A stretch of DNA of 14,235 nt from Actinomycetes bacterium (GCA_030146615.1 JASLBL010000151.1:1-14235), one strand, 5' to 3'. Counted from the stretch's first letter, positions 6,583 to 12,766 are shown. Numbers and translations are program-made. The notes: generated by a model from the sequence alone, not told the origin.

Positions 6583-7319
6583 CCAGGAAGATGACGCACA
6601 TGCCGGCCGTTGCGGCGATCCGTCCTCCCCGCAGCAGGATGACGACACTCACCCAGCAGGCCCGCGAGGCGACCCATCTGGCGCAGCTGGAAGCCGAGCG
6701 CCTGCAGCACCGCTACCTCGGCCCCGACCACCTCCTGCTCGCCCTGCTCCGCCAAGACAGCGCCGCCGCCCGCCTGCTGCGCGCCAACGGCCTCGACCTG
6801 GAGCACACCCGCGCCGACGCTGACCGCCTGACCGCCCAAGGCGTGCTACCACGGCCGCGGCCCAGCGACGCCGAGGTCCTGGCCACGGTCGGCGTCGACC
6901 TGAAAGCGGTACGTGACCGCCTCATCGAGACCTTCGGCGGCGAGGCCTGCTACTACGCTGCCCAGCGGGTACAGCTCCAGCCCCGCAGCGCCGCCCCGTG
7001 GGCCGGGATGGAGATGTTCAACACGCCAACCCTCTGGCGGCGGGCCATCGTGTTCGCCGCCCGCGAAGCCGGTAGGCGTCGCCAGGAGATCGGCCCCGAG
7101 CATCTGCTGTTCGGGCTGCTGCGCGACGCCAGGGACCCGGCCGGCACCAACCTGTACCCGAACGAGCGGCGAGAGCACGCCTACCTGGGCCTGCCCGTCC
7201 GTGGCCCCCACCCCGCTCGGCTGCTGATCGAGGCGCGCGGAGCGACCCTGGAGACGCTGCTGGAAGCGGTGCGTGGCCAACTCGACCAGGACACGGCGAG
7301 GCCGATCACAGCGACCTGA
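6579..7319 (+). CDS. Double Clp-N domain protein without ATPase
   Basis: The 246 residues contain two Clp N-terminal repeat-type modules: about 22-88 (LTQQAREATHLAQLEAERL then YLGPDHLLLALLRQDSAAARLL) and about 150-230 (LWRRAIVFAAREAGRRRQEI then GPEHLLFGLLRD). These match the substrate- and adaptor-binding N-domain of ClpA/ClpC, but no Walker motifs or AAA+ module follow. It could act as an adaptor, a decoy for Clp substrates, or a sensor that controls its HTH partner (inference). ATG 6579 overlaps the upstream stop by four bases, which fixes the start; the open frame runs further up but overlaps the regulator. An alternative is ATG 6639, the start of the first domain. Confidence 0.8.
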   Translation: MTRKMTHMPAVAAIRPPRSRMTTLTQQAREATHLAQLEAERLQHRYLGPDHLLLALLRQDSAAARLLRANGLDLEHTRADADRLTAQGVLPRPRPSDAEVLATVGVDLKAVRDRLIETFGGEACYYAAQRVQLQPRSAAPWAGMEMFNTPTLWRRAIVFAAREAGRRRQEIGPEHLLFGLLRDARDPAGTNLYPNERREHAYLGLPVRGPHPARLLIEARGATLETLLEAVRGQLDQDTARPITAT

Positions 7320-7337
7320 CGCACGGCAATGCCCATG

Positions 7338-7590
7338 CCAGGATATTGCGGCCTGACGCTCGCCCACGACCTGCACGACCTGCGACCAGCACAGCACACA
7401 GGCGCGTGTAGTCCGCGACTACCTCGAATAGCAAGCCAAGCACAAGGCGACCGTGCCGACTGGCCCCCTCGGGGGAATGGAGCGGCCGCGCCGGGTGGTG
7501 CGCTTCGCGCGATTGATGCAACGGCGCGGCCGCGTTCTTGGCGGACCTGCGGTCCGCGCCGCCTGCGGCGGCAATCTCAGCCTGCCCTGG
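7338..7590 (+). repeat. Repeat copy B (left arm, core, right arm)
   Basis: The copy starts 18 bases after the Clp-N gene and fills most of the gene-free stretch 7320-7656. The core at 7412-7431 has one mismatch to sigA. The palindrome GTAGTC-CGC-GACTAC (7408-7422) and the CCCC-CTC-GGGG stem match copy A in position. GCGGACC-TGC-GGTCCGC (7541-7557) and GCCGCC-TGC-GGCGGC (7558-7572) correspond to copy A's hairpins, with two paired-base swaps that keep the first stem intact. An extra 44 bases lie between two GCGGCCGCG direct repeats (7482 and 7526). It may also serve as terminator between converging genes. Confidence 0.8.
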
Positions 7591-7656
7591 CTGATGGTCC
7601 CGCATGATCGAGGCCGCAGGTACGACCAGGCCGGCAGGCCGAGTCGTGTTGGTCCC

Positions 7657-8928
7657 TCAGGTTCGTTGCTCGGTCAGGGTGGCACCAGCGGTTCTTGACG
7701 GTGGTTGCGGCGGCCGCAGCCAGATCGACACTCGGGTCGGCTGCATCGTCTCCTTCACGACCGTCACTAGCTCGCCGGTCAACGTGTCCAGGTCGATCTC
7801 CTCCCGTAGCCGGGCGCTGAACCCCTCGATCGTGCGGGCGGCGTCGTAGCGGCGCCGGTTGAAGCGCCGGTCCACCGCGCCCTGGACGCGGCGGCGGGCC
7901 GGCTGGAACAGCGCCGCCACCGCCAGGGTCGCGCCGGCCACCACCAGGCTGGAGTCCCGGCCGAGCAGCCGGCCCAGCCCCAGCACCACCCCGGCGTAGC
8001 CGCCGCCCAGCAGCATCGTCAGCAGCCCGTAGGCCAGGGTGCGGCTGATGATGTGGTCGATGTCGTACAGCCGGTAGCGCAGGATCGCCGCCCCGGTGGC
8101 CAGCGGCAGGAGCGCCGCGCAGACCCCCAGCGCCACGTCGAGGACGGTGAAGTCCTCTTCGATCAGCAGGCTGGCCAGGGCGACCAGCAACGCCGCAGCG
8201 GCCAGCACCGCCCCCCAGGCCAGCCAGCGCAGCTGCAGCCGCTCGGTCCCGCGGGCGCGGCGGAACCGCGCCACCAGCGACACGGCCCCGACGATCAGCG
8301 AGACGAGCACCACGACGCCGGCGGCCGGTTGGGCGACGTCCAGCAGCCCGCGAGGGATCGCCGGGATGGCGAGCGGGTTCCCGATGGTCGGGTAGTCCGG
8401 GTACAGCGGCGTCGGGTGGACGACCGAGACCAGCAGCCACACTACGGCCGCGGCCGCAGCGACCTTGGCCCACCAGCGCCAGCGCGGTGAGGGCAGCGAC
8501 CCGGTCGGGGTCAGCAGCAGGACAAAGCCGGCGCACGACAGCCAGATGAGGGTCAGGCCGGCGTGGAACCCGGCCAGGTAGCCGGCGGCCGGCAGCGTCC
8601 CCGGCCGGACCACCAGTCCATAGCGACTGTACCCGAAGGTCAGGCCCCACAGGGTCAGCGACAGGCCTAGGCCCACCAGCAGCCAGCCCACCGGGTGGCG
8701 GGACCGGCGGCTGGCCAGCACCGCCCCGACCGTGGCCGCGCTCACCGCCCCGGCCACCTGGGGGATGCTACTGAGGCGCAACCAGGCCAGCTCGGGCGTG
8801 CCGGCCCGGCGCAGCAACTGATCCAGCCAGACGGTCGCGGGCAGGGCGAGGAGGGTCAGCGCCCACAGCGACCATGCCAGCCCGGCCGGCCACCACCGCG
8901 CTCTGGCGAGTCGGGCCGCAGGGGTCAC
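7657..8928 (-). CDS. Multi-TM sensor-like protein lacking a kinase domain (paralogue 1)
   Basis: The 423-residue protein has many hydrophobic helices over about residues 10-325, then the signature RYRLYDIDHIISRTLAYGLLT, two more helices, and the cytoplasmic piece VDRRFNRRRYDAARTIEGFS followed by LREEIDLDTLTGELVTVV and a C-terminus with SIWLRPP. This is the membrane input region found at the N-terminus of certain actinobacterial histidine kinases, but no H-box, N-box or ATP-binding G-boxes follow. Stand-alone versions are common; their role is unknown, perhaps sensing that acts through a partner. GTG 8928 overlaps the upstream gene's TGA (GTGA at 8925-8928), so the pair is translationally coupled. 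It is cargo of the third putative element. Confidence 0.75.
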   Translation of the reverse strand: MTPAARLARARWWPAGLAWSLWALTLLALPATVWLDQLLRRAGTPELAWLRLSSIPQVAGAVSAATVGAVLASRRSRHPVGWLLVGLGLSLTLWGLTFGYSRYGLVVRPGTLPAAGYLAGFHAGLTLIWLSCAGFVLLLTPTGSLPSPRWRWWAKVAAAAAVVWLLVSVVHPTPLYPDYPTIGNPLAIPAIPRGLLDVAQPAAGVVVLVSLIVGAVSLVARFRRARGTERLQLRWLAWGAVLAAAALLVALASLLIEEDFTVLDVALGVCAALLPLATGAAILRYRLYDIDHIISRTLAYGLLTMLLGGGYAGVVLGLGRLLGRDSSLVVAGATLAVAALFQPARRRVQGAVDRRFNRRRYDAARTIEGFSARLREEIDLDTLTGELVTVVKETMQPTRVSIWLRPPQPPSRTAGATLTEQRT

Positions 8929-10193
8929 CGCCGCGCTCCCGGCTGGGCCATCGCGGCGTCAGCCGGAGCCAATGGTCCTGACTGCGGCCGTGGGGTGGCC
9001 GGTGGGCGCAGCCATAGGGACCCCTTGGTCGGCTGCATCGTCTGCTCGACCACCGCTAGCAGCTCGGTCGACAGCACGTCCAGGTCGACCTGCTCACGCA
9101 GGCGGGCCGCGAACACGGCCACCGTGCGGGCCGCGTCATAGCGGGCGCGGTTGAAGCGCCGGTCGACCAGGTCCTGGACCCGGCGGCGCAGCGGGGCAAA
9201 CGCGGCCGCCGCCGCCAAGGTTCCGCCGGCCACCGCCAGACTGCCGGCGTCGCCGGCCAGGCGGGTGACGGCTGGAAGGATGAGCAGATAGGGAACAGCG
9301 AGCAAGGTGGTGACGACCGCGTAGGTGACGGTGCGGCTCACCAGGCGGTCCAGGTCCCAGAGGTGATAGCGCAGCATCGCCACCGCGACCGCGACCGGCA
9401 CGCACAGCGACGCCAGGGGGAAGAGCACGACCGGGACGGCGGGCGCAACCCCGGACAGGGCCACCGGGACCATCACGCAGATGGCGGCGACCGTGGCGGT
9501 GGCGCCGGTGGCGACCCAGCGCAGCTGCTGACGCTGGACCCCATGGGCGGCGCGGAACCGCAGCACCACCGAGGCCACCGCGGCCACCAGGCCGGCCAGG
9601 AACAGCGCCACGCCCACCCAGGCGACCACGGCCGCGACCCTGCCGGCCGCGCCGCCAAGCGCCAGCGGGTTGGGAAACAGCGCCTCCTCCGGGGGCTCCG
9701 GCGCCAGGCTGCCGGCCACTTGCGCGAGGACCGCGCCGGCCACGGCGGCCGCGGCCACGGGGCGCCAGCGGCGCGACCGCAGCCGGCCGTCCGGCAACAG
9801 CAGCAGCGGCAGGGTGATGCCGCAGGCGATCGCCGGCGCCCACGCGGGCTGCAGCACGACGTAGGCGACCCGGGCGGCCAACGGCAGCGGCCGCTGGTCG
9901 CGCACGAGCTGGCCGACCCAGGGCTCCAGGGGGATGATCAGCGACCACACCAATCCGGCGGCCGCATACAGCCAGCCGATCGGGTTGGCCGGCCGCCGCA
10001 AGCTCACGATCAGCCCCACAGTGGCGTAGCCGAGCGGAAAGGCCAACGCGTAGCCGGCGCCCCTGGCCAGCACGGCGAGCGTGAGCGGCCGGGTCACCGC
10101 CAGGGTGACCAGCAGGCCGGCGGCGCAGCAGCCGAAGGTGGCCAGCCACAGCAACCACGCCAGCACGGTCCTGGTCCGGGCAGGCAGGTTCAC
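8925..10193 (-). CDS. Multi-TM sensor-like protein lacking a kinase domain (paralogue 2)
   Basis: The 422-residue protein is a diverged paralogue of the gene behind it: RYHLWDLDRLVSRTVTYAVVT, then VDRRFNRARYDAARTVAVF, LREQVDLDVLSTELLAVVEQ and SLWLRPP align position by position. It has about eight to ten membrane helices and no kinase domain. The frame is open far upstream, but GTG 10193 (reads VNLPARTRTVLAWLLWL) begins right at the first helix and has GAGGAG six bases ahead, so I take it as the start; the longer reading would run through repeat copy C. It leads a two-gene minus-strand operon. Confidence 0.75.
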   Translation of the reverse strand: MNLPARTRTVLAWLLWLATFGCCAAGLLVTLAVTRPLTLAVLARGAGYALAFPLGYATVGLIVSLRRPANPIGWLYAAAGLVWSLIIPLEPWVGQLVRDQRPLPLAARVAYVVLQPAWAPAIACGITLPLLLLPDGRLRSRRWRPVAAAAVAGAVLAQVAGSLAPEPPEEALFPNPLALGGAAGRVAAVVAWVGVALFLAGLVAAVASVVLRFRAAHGVQRQQLRWVATGATATVAAICVMVPVALSGVAPAVPVVLFPLASLCVPVAVAVAMLRYHLWDLDRLVSRTVTYAVVTTLLAVPYLLILPAVTRLAGDAGSLAVAGGTLAAAAAFAPLRRRVQDLVDRRFNRARYDAARTVAVFAARLREQVDLDVLSTELLAVVEQTMQPTKGSLWLRPPATPRPQSGPLAPADAAMAQPGARR

Positions 10194-10285
10194 CGTCTGC
10201 TCCTCGGCGCGAGCGGTGCTGGCATGGCCATCCTGCCAATTCAACGGTACGGGATCGTTACGACCCAACCCGCCCTTGAGCTCCG

Positions 10286-10310
10286 CCTGGCCCTCGGGGA
10301 CGAGGCCAGG
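10286..10310. other. Stem-loop at the left edge of repeat copy C
   Basis: CCTGGC, one bulged C and CTCG (10286-10296) pair with CGAGGCCAGG (10301-10310) around a GGGA loop. It lies about 90 bases upstream of the sensor operon on the minus strand and 14 bases before copy C. It could be a leader structure or a part of the element's end; there is no T-run on either side. Confidence 0.45.
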
Positions 10311-10323
10311 CCTCATGCTCATT

Positions 10324-10418
10324 CCAGCATATTGCGGCTCTGACGCTCGCCCGTCACCTGCGCGGCCTGCGGGTTGCACAGCGCTGAGGCGCTTGTAGTC
10401 CGCGACTACCTCGAGTAG
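10324..10418 (+). repeat. Repeat copy C: left arm and core only (attR-like)
   Basis: The left arm (CCAGCATATTGCGG, then TGACGCTCGCCCGTCACCTG) matches copies A and B. The palindrome GTAGTC-CGC-GACTAC is at 10395-10409 and the core at 10399-10418 is identical to the sigA end, 20 of 20. Directly after TAG the sequence (CCGGGGCGGGTCC) no longer resembles the other copies. In the accretion model this is the far junction with the original chromosome. Confidence 0.75.
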
Positions 10419-10469
10419 CCGGGGCGGGTCCTCCGCCGACCGGTAACTACCCACCTGCACGGGCCAGTC

Positions 10470-10584
10470 GTGACCCTCGCCAGGGTGGCCGCCGGGGCCT
10501 TCGCGCTGTTCTACGGCGCCGCGGAAGCGATCGCGGGGATCGCCACCGGAACCCTCGTCCGGTACGTGTTCGACCTGCCCCCCC
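10470..10584 (+). pseudogene. Possible remnant of a small membrane protein gene
   Basis: From a GTG at 10470 a hydrophobic stretch (VAAGAFALFYGAAEAIAGIA) reads like a membrane helix with glycine and alanine spacing. After about 35 codons it reaches a run of seven C (10578-10584) and the reading becomes unlike a protein; skipping one C gives a more regular frame to a TGA near 10659. No ribosome site precedes it. It lies in the presumed original flank behind the last repeat and may be a broken gene. Low certainty. Confidence 0.25.
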
Positions 10585-10605
10585 AATGCGCAGCCCGCGG
10601 CGGCC

Positions 10606-10676
10606 GTGACGCGCACCGTAACGGTGCCGGGGCGGTCGACGCGCACACTCTCCTTGTGAACCAGATCACAAGGAGG
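10606..10676 (+). promoter_or_regulatory. Second copy of the TTGTGA-N6-TCACAA control module
   Basis: GTGAC and GTAAC boxes 12 bases apart (10606, 10618), CGGTCG, CACACT (10644-10649) and the perfect palindrome TTGTGA-N6-TCACAA (10654-10671), fused to GGAGG (10672-10676), repeat the layout found before 5452. GTAACG to CANACT is 20 bases in both; only two bases are added before the palindrome here. Confidence 0.6.
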
Positions 10677-10681
10677 ACACG

Positions 10682-10918
10682 ATGAGCGTCGCCACCGCCA
10701 GCTCCCCGGCCCCCGTCCCGGCCATCCAGGACCACGGCACCGCCACCAACGCCGACGCCGGCCGCAGCCGCTGGTCGTCCAGGATCTGGGTCCTCGCCGA
10801 GGCCCTGGCCTACGCCGGCGCGTCCATCGACCCGGCCTCGGCCCTGGCCGCCCAGCGCTTCGCCCGCATCCGGGACGAGGAGCGGAGTCGCGGAAGAGCA
10901 GGCAACGCCGCGGCGTGA
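10682..10918 (+). CDS. Small hypothetical protein
   Basis: The 78-residue protein has a low-complexity Ala/Pro-rich start, a central WSSRIWVLAEALAYAGASID that could be an amphipathic helix, and a basic, charged end (RFARIRDEERSRGR). There is no signal peptide or clear membrane helix, and I recognise no family. ATG 10682 has GGAGG five bases upstream (10672-10676). Its upstream control region matches that of the surface-protein gene at 5452, so the two are probably controlled together although the proteins are unrelated. A strong hairpin follows 15 bases after the stop. Confidence 0.65.
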   Translation: MSVATASSPAPVPAIQDHGTATNADAGRSRWSSRIWVLAEALAYAGASIDPASALAAQRFARIRDEERSRGRAGNAAA

Positions 10919-10933
10919 TCGGCGCCCGGCACC

Positions 10934-10975
10934 GCCTACCGCGCTCCTGATCTCCCGTTCAGGGGTGCGGTAGGC
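10934..10975 (+). terminator. Two-part terminator-like hairpin after the small gene
   Basis: GCCTACCGC (10934-10942) pairs with GCGGTAGGC (10967-10975), and inside it CCTGA (10946-10950) pairs with TCAGG (10959-10963), separated by a small symmetrical internal loop. The tail TTGCGTGTCTGTG is moderately T-rich. A possible corA promoter overlaps the right arm. Confidence 0.65.
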
Positions 10976-10976
10976 T
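10947..10976 (+). promoter_or_regulatory. Possible corA promoter inside the hairpin
   Basis: CTGATC (10947-10952), 18 bases, then TAGGCT (10971-10976), a -10 of the TAG-x-x-T kind seen in actinobacteria, would start RNA near 10983, just before the structured leader. The -35 matches only half of TTGACA, so this is tentative. Confidence 0.35.
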
Positions 10977-10993
10977 TGCGTGTCTGTGCGACG

Positions 10994-11138
10994 TCGAGGA
11001 CGCGGGAGGTGAGGCCGCTGTGAGCAGCAGCCAACCTCCGAGTCCCTGCTGACGCCGGCTGCCGGTCGGCGTCTCCGGCGGGACCTGCCACGCGCGGTCC
11101 CGCTCCGGTCCCTGCGCAGCTTGCGTCCTCGATAGGAG
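10994..11138 (+). promoter_or_regulatory. Structured corA leader, candidate riboswitch
   Basis: TCGAGGACGC (10994-11003) is perfectly complementary to GCGTCCTCGA (11123-11132) and closes a domain of about 139 bases; two G-U pairs and one G-C can lengthen the stem inward. Inside are GGAGGT/ACCTCC (11005-11010 with 11034-11039) holding a GCTG-TGAG-CAGC hairpin, GACGCCG/CGGCGTC from 11051, and GGGACC/GGTCCC near 11080-11101. The closing stem ends two bases before the ribosome site AGGAG (11134-11138). GGTGAGGC (11008-11015) recalls the Mg2+ M-box, but the other conserved M-box segments are not seen, so the class is open. Confidence 0.5.
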
Positions 11139-11145
11139 ATTCCCC

Positions 11146-12303
11146 ATGGCCGAGCGCCGTTCCCGTGTCCTGCTCCCGAACCGTCGTCTCGGCCTTGGCC
11201 GTGGCTCGAACGGGCAGCGGCAGCCACCGGCGCCAGAGGTGTCGATGGAGCCGCGGCCCGTCGCCTCCGTCGCGCCGGTGGAGCAGAGCGTCGTCGCCGC
11301 CGCCATCTACCGGGACGGCCGCCGGGTGGACAGCCCCATGACGGTCGCCGAGGCCGCCCGGCGCCTGCGCGACCAGCGCGGCAACATGGCTTGGATCGGG
11401 CTCTACCGGCCGGCCGAGGCCCAGTTGGTGGCCGTGGCCGAGGAGTTCGGCCTCCACGAGCTGGCCGTGGAGGACGCCATCGTCGCCCACCAGCGGCCCA
11501 AGCTGGAGCGCTACGGCGACACCCTGTTCGTGGTCCTGCGCGCCGCCCGCTACCTGGACGAGGTCGAGGAGGTCGAGTTCGGCGAGATCCACGTGTTCGT
11601 CGGCTCGAACTTCGTGCTCACCGTCCGCCACAGCCAGGCGCCCGACCTGGCCGCGGTCCGCCGCCGGATGGAGAGCGACCCCGACCTGCTGCGCCTCGGT
11701 CCCGAGGCGGTGCTCTATGCCATCCTCGACGGCGTCGTCGACGGCTACGCGCCGGTGGTCGCCGGCCTCCAGAACGACATCGACGAGATCGAGACCGAGG
11801 TCTTCGCCGGCAACCCCAAGGTGTCGCGGCGTATCTACGAGCTGTCGCGCGAGGTGATCGAGTTCCAGCGGGCCACCAGGCCCCTGCTCGGCATGCTCTC
11901 CGGCCTGATAGCTGGGTTCGAGAAGTACGAGACCGACGAGGAGCTCCAGCGCTACCTGCGCGACGTCGCCGACCACGCCACCACCGTGGCCGAGCGGGTC
12001 GACGGCTTCCGCCAGATGCTGGCCGACATCCTGACCGTCAACGCCACCCTGGTCAGCCAGGCCCAGAACGAGGAGATCAAGAACCTCACCGAGGCCAGCT
12101 ACGAGCAGAACGAGGAGATCAAGAAGGTGTCGGCCTGGGCGGCCATCCTGTTCGCCCCGACCCTCATCGGGACCGTCTACGGGATGAACTTCGACCACAT
12201 CCCGGAGCTGGGCTGGGCGTTCGGCTACCCGTTCGCCCTGGCCCTGATGCTGGTGGTCAGTCTCACCCTGTACGCGATCTTCAAGCGCCGCGGCTGGCTC
12301 TGA
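11146..12303 (+). CDS. corA: CorA-type magnesium/cobalt channel protein
   Basis: CorA forms a pentameric channel for Mg2+ (and Co2+/Ni2+) in the cytoplasmic membrane. The 385 residues show a variable basic N-terminus (1-50), the cytoplasmic alpha/beta domain (FGLHELAVEDAIVAHQRPKL, then FGEIHVFVGSNFVLTVRH), long stalk helices (LQNDIDEIETEVFAG onward, ending QAQNEEIKNLTEAS), TM1 ending in the signature YGMNFDHIPEL (Gly-Met-Asn at 346-348), TM2 about 358-380 and a KRRGWL tail. The length is slightly above the usual owing to the N-terminal extension. ATG 11146 follows AGGAG seven bases upstream. Its expression is probably controlled by the long folded leader. Confidence 0.93.
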   Translation: MAERRSRVLLPNRRLGLGRGSNGQRQPPAPEVSMEPRPVASVAPVEQSVVAAAIYRDGRRVDSPMTVAEAARRLRDQRGNMAWIGLYRPAEAQLVAVAEEFGLHELAVEDAIVAHQRPKLERYGDTLFVVLRAARYLDEVEEVEFGEIHVFVGSNFVLTVRHSQAPDLAAVRRRMESDPDLLRLGPEAVLYAILDGVVDGYAPVVAGLQNDIDEIETEVFAGNPKVSRRIYELSREVIEFQRATRPLLGMLSGLIAGFEKYETDEELQRYLRDVADHATTVAERVDGFRQMLADILTVNATLVSQAQNEEIKNLTEASYEQNEEIKKVSAWAAILFAPTLIGTVYGMNFDHIPELGWAFGYPFALALMLVVSLTLYAIFKRRGWL

Positions 12304-12397
12304 TCCGGCCCGGGCCGTCCCCCGGAACGAGGGCGCCGAGGAACAGGGCGCCGGCCACGCCGAGGCCGACCAGGGCTCGGGTGAGCGTCGTTCGCAT
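12281..12397 (-). CDS. Possible 38-residue single-TM protein
   Basis: An ATG at 12397 on the minus strand, with GGGAGGT eight bases before it (complement of 12406-12412), opens 38 codons: MRTTLTRALVGLG, a hydrophobic stretch VAGALFLGALV, then a basic tail. The stop lies inside the 3' end of corA, so the two genes converge and overlap by about 23 bases. Basic start plus one helix fits a small membrane protein. It lies behind the terminator of the YtxH-type gene and would need its own promoter or read-through. No family recognised. Confidence 0.4.
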   Translation of the reverse strand: MRTTLTRALVGLGVAGALFLGALVPGDGPGRIRASRGA

Positions 12398-12424
12398 GTC
12401 GGTTTACCTCCCTTGAACAGCAAA

Positions 12425-12447
12425 CGGGCGCCCCGTCGGGGCGCCCG
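12425..12447 (-). terminator. Intrinsic terminator of the YtxH-type gene
   Basis: CGGGCGCCCC (12425-12434) and GGGGCGCCCG (12438-12447) form a perfect ten-pair stem with a three-base loop. On the minus strand it is followed by TTTGCTGTTC, a weak U-tract, 17 bases behind the stop codon. Confidence 0.85.
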
Positions 12448-12463
12448 CGGTCCGGCCGGAGGC

Positions 12464-12766
12464 CTAGAGGCCGCTGCCGCTGCTGGTGCTGGTGCTGGTG
12501 CTGGTGGTCGAGGAGCCGGTGTTGCCGCCGACCTTGCTGGCCACGGCCTCCTTGGCCTGGTCGGCCTTTGCCGCGGCGGTCTCGGCGACCCGGTCCTTGC
12601 TCACGTTGACGGTCTTGTTGACCTCGCCCGTCAGCCGCTGGACCCCGGGGTTCTCCCGCAGCTTGCTGGTGGCCTCAACGATCTGCTGGTAGCGCTCCTG
12701 CCCGGCCTTGGTCCCGAGCACGTAACCGGCGCCCAACCCGACCAGGAATCCCGACTTGAACCGCAT
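12464..12766 (-). CDS. YtxH-domain-like small protein
   Basis: The 100-residue protein begins MRFKSGFLVGLGAGYVLGTKAG, the short glycine-rich membrane-associated helix typical of YtxH/general-stress small proteins, continues with a charged helical part (ERYQQIVEATSKLRE, then KDRVAETAAAKADQAKEAVA) and ends in a Ser/Thr-rich tail written by four tandem copies of a six-base unit (12482-12505). ATG 12766 follows AGGAGG five bases upstream; the frame is open further up but without support. The family is envelope-linked in other bacteria; the exact role is unknown. It is divergent from the glycosyltransferase gene and shares about 100 bases of intergenic space, in which I see no clear promoter. Confidence 0.8.
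   Translation of the reverse strand: MRFKSGFLVGLGAGYVLGTKAGQERYQQIVEATSKLRENPGVQRLTGEVNKTVNVSKDRVAETAAAKADQAKEAVASKVGGNTGSSTTSTSTSTSSGSGL
12482..12505 (+). repeat. Tandem hexamer repeat (GCTGGT x4)
   Basis: Four perfect copies of GCTGGT code on the minus strand for alternating Thr-Ser at the tail of the YtxH-type protein. Such tracts can change copy number by slippage, which would only alter tail length because the unit is six bases. Confidence 0.85.

Noticed and set aside
8925..10646. The full-length reading of paralogue 2 with 573 residues.
   Set aside because: The extra N-terminus runs through repeat C and a stem-loop and is not hydrophobic or family-like; GTG 10193 has a good ribosome site at the first helix.
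10994..11138. A firm M-box (Mg2+ riboswitch) call.
   Set aside because: Only GGTGAGGC fits; the later conserved M-box segments around AATGGGTCAACAG were not found, so it is listed as a candidate leader only.
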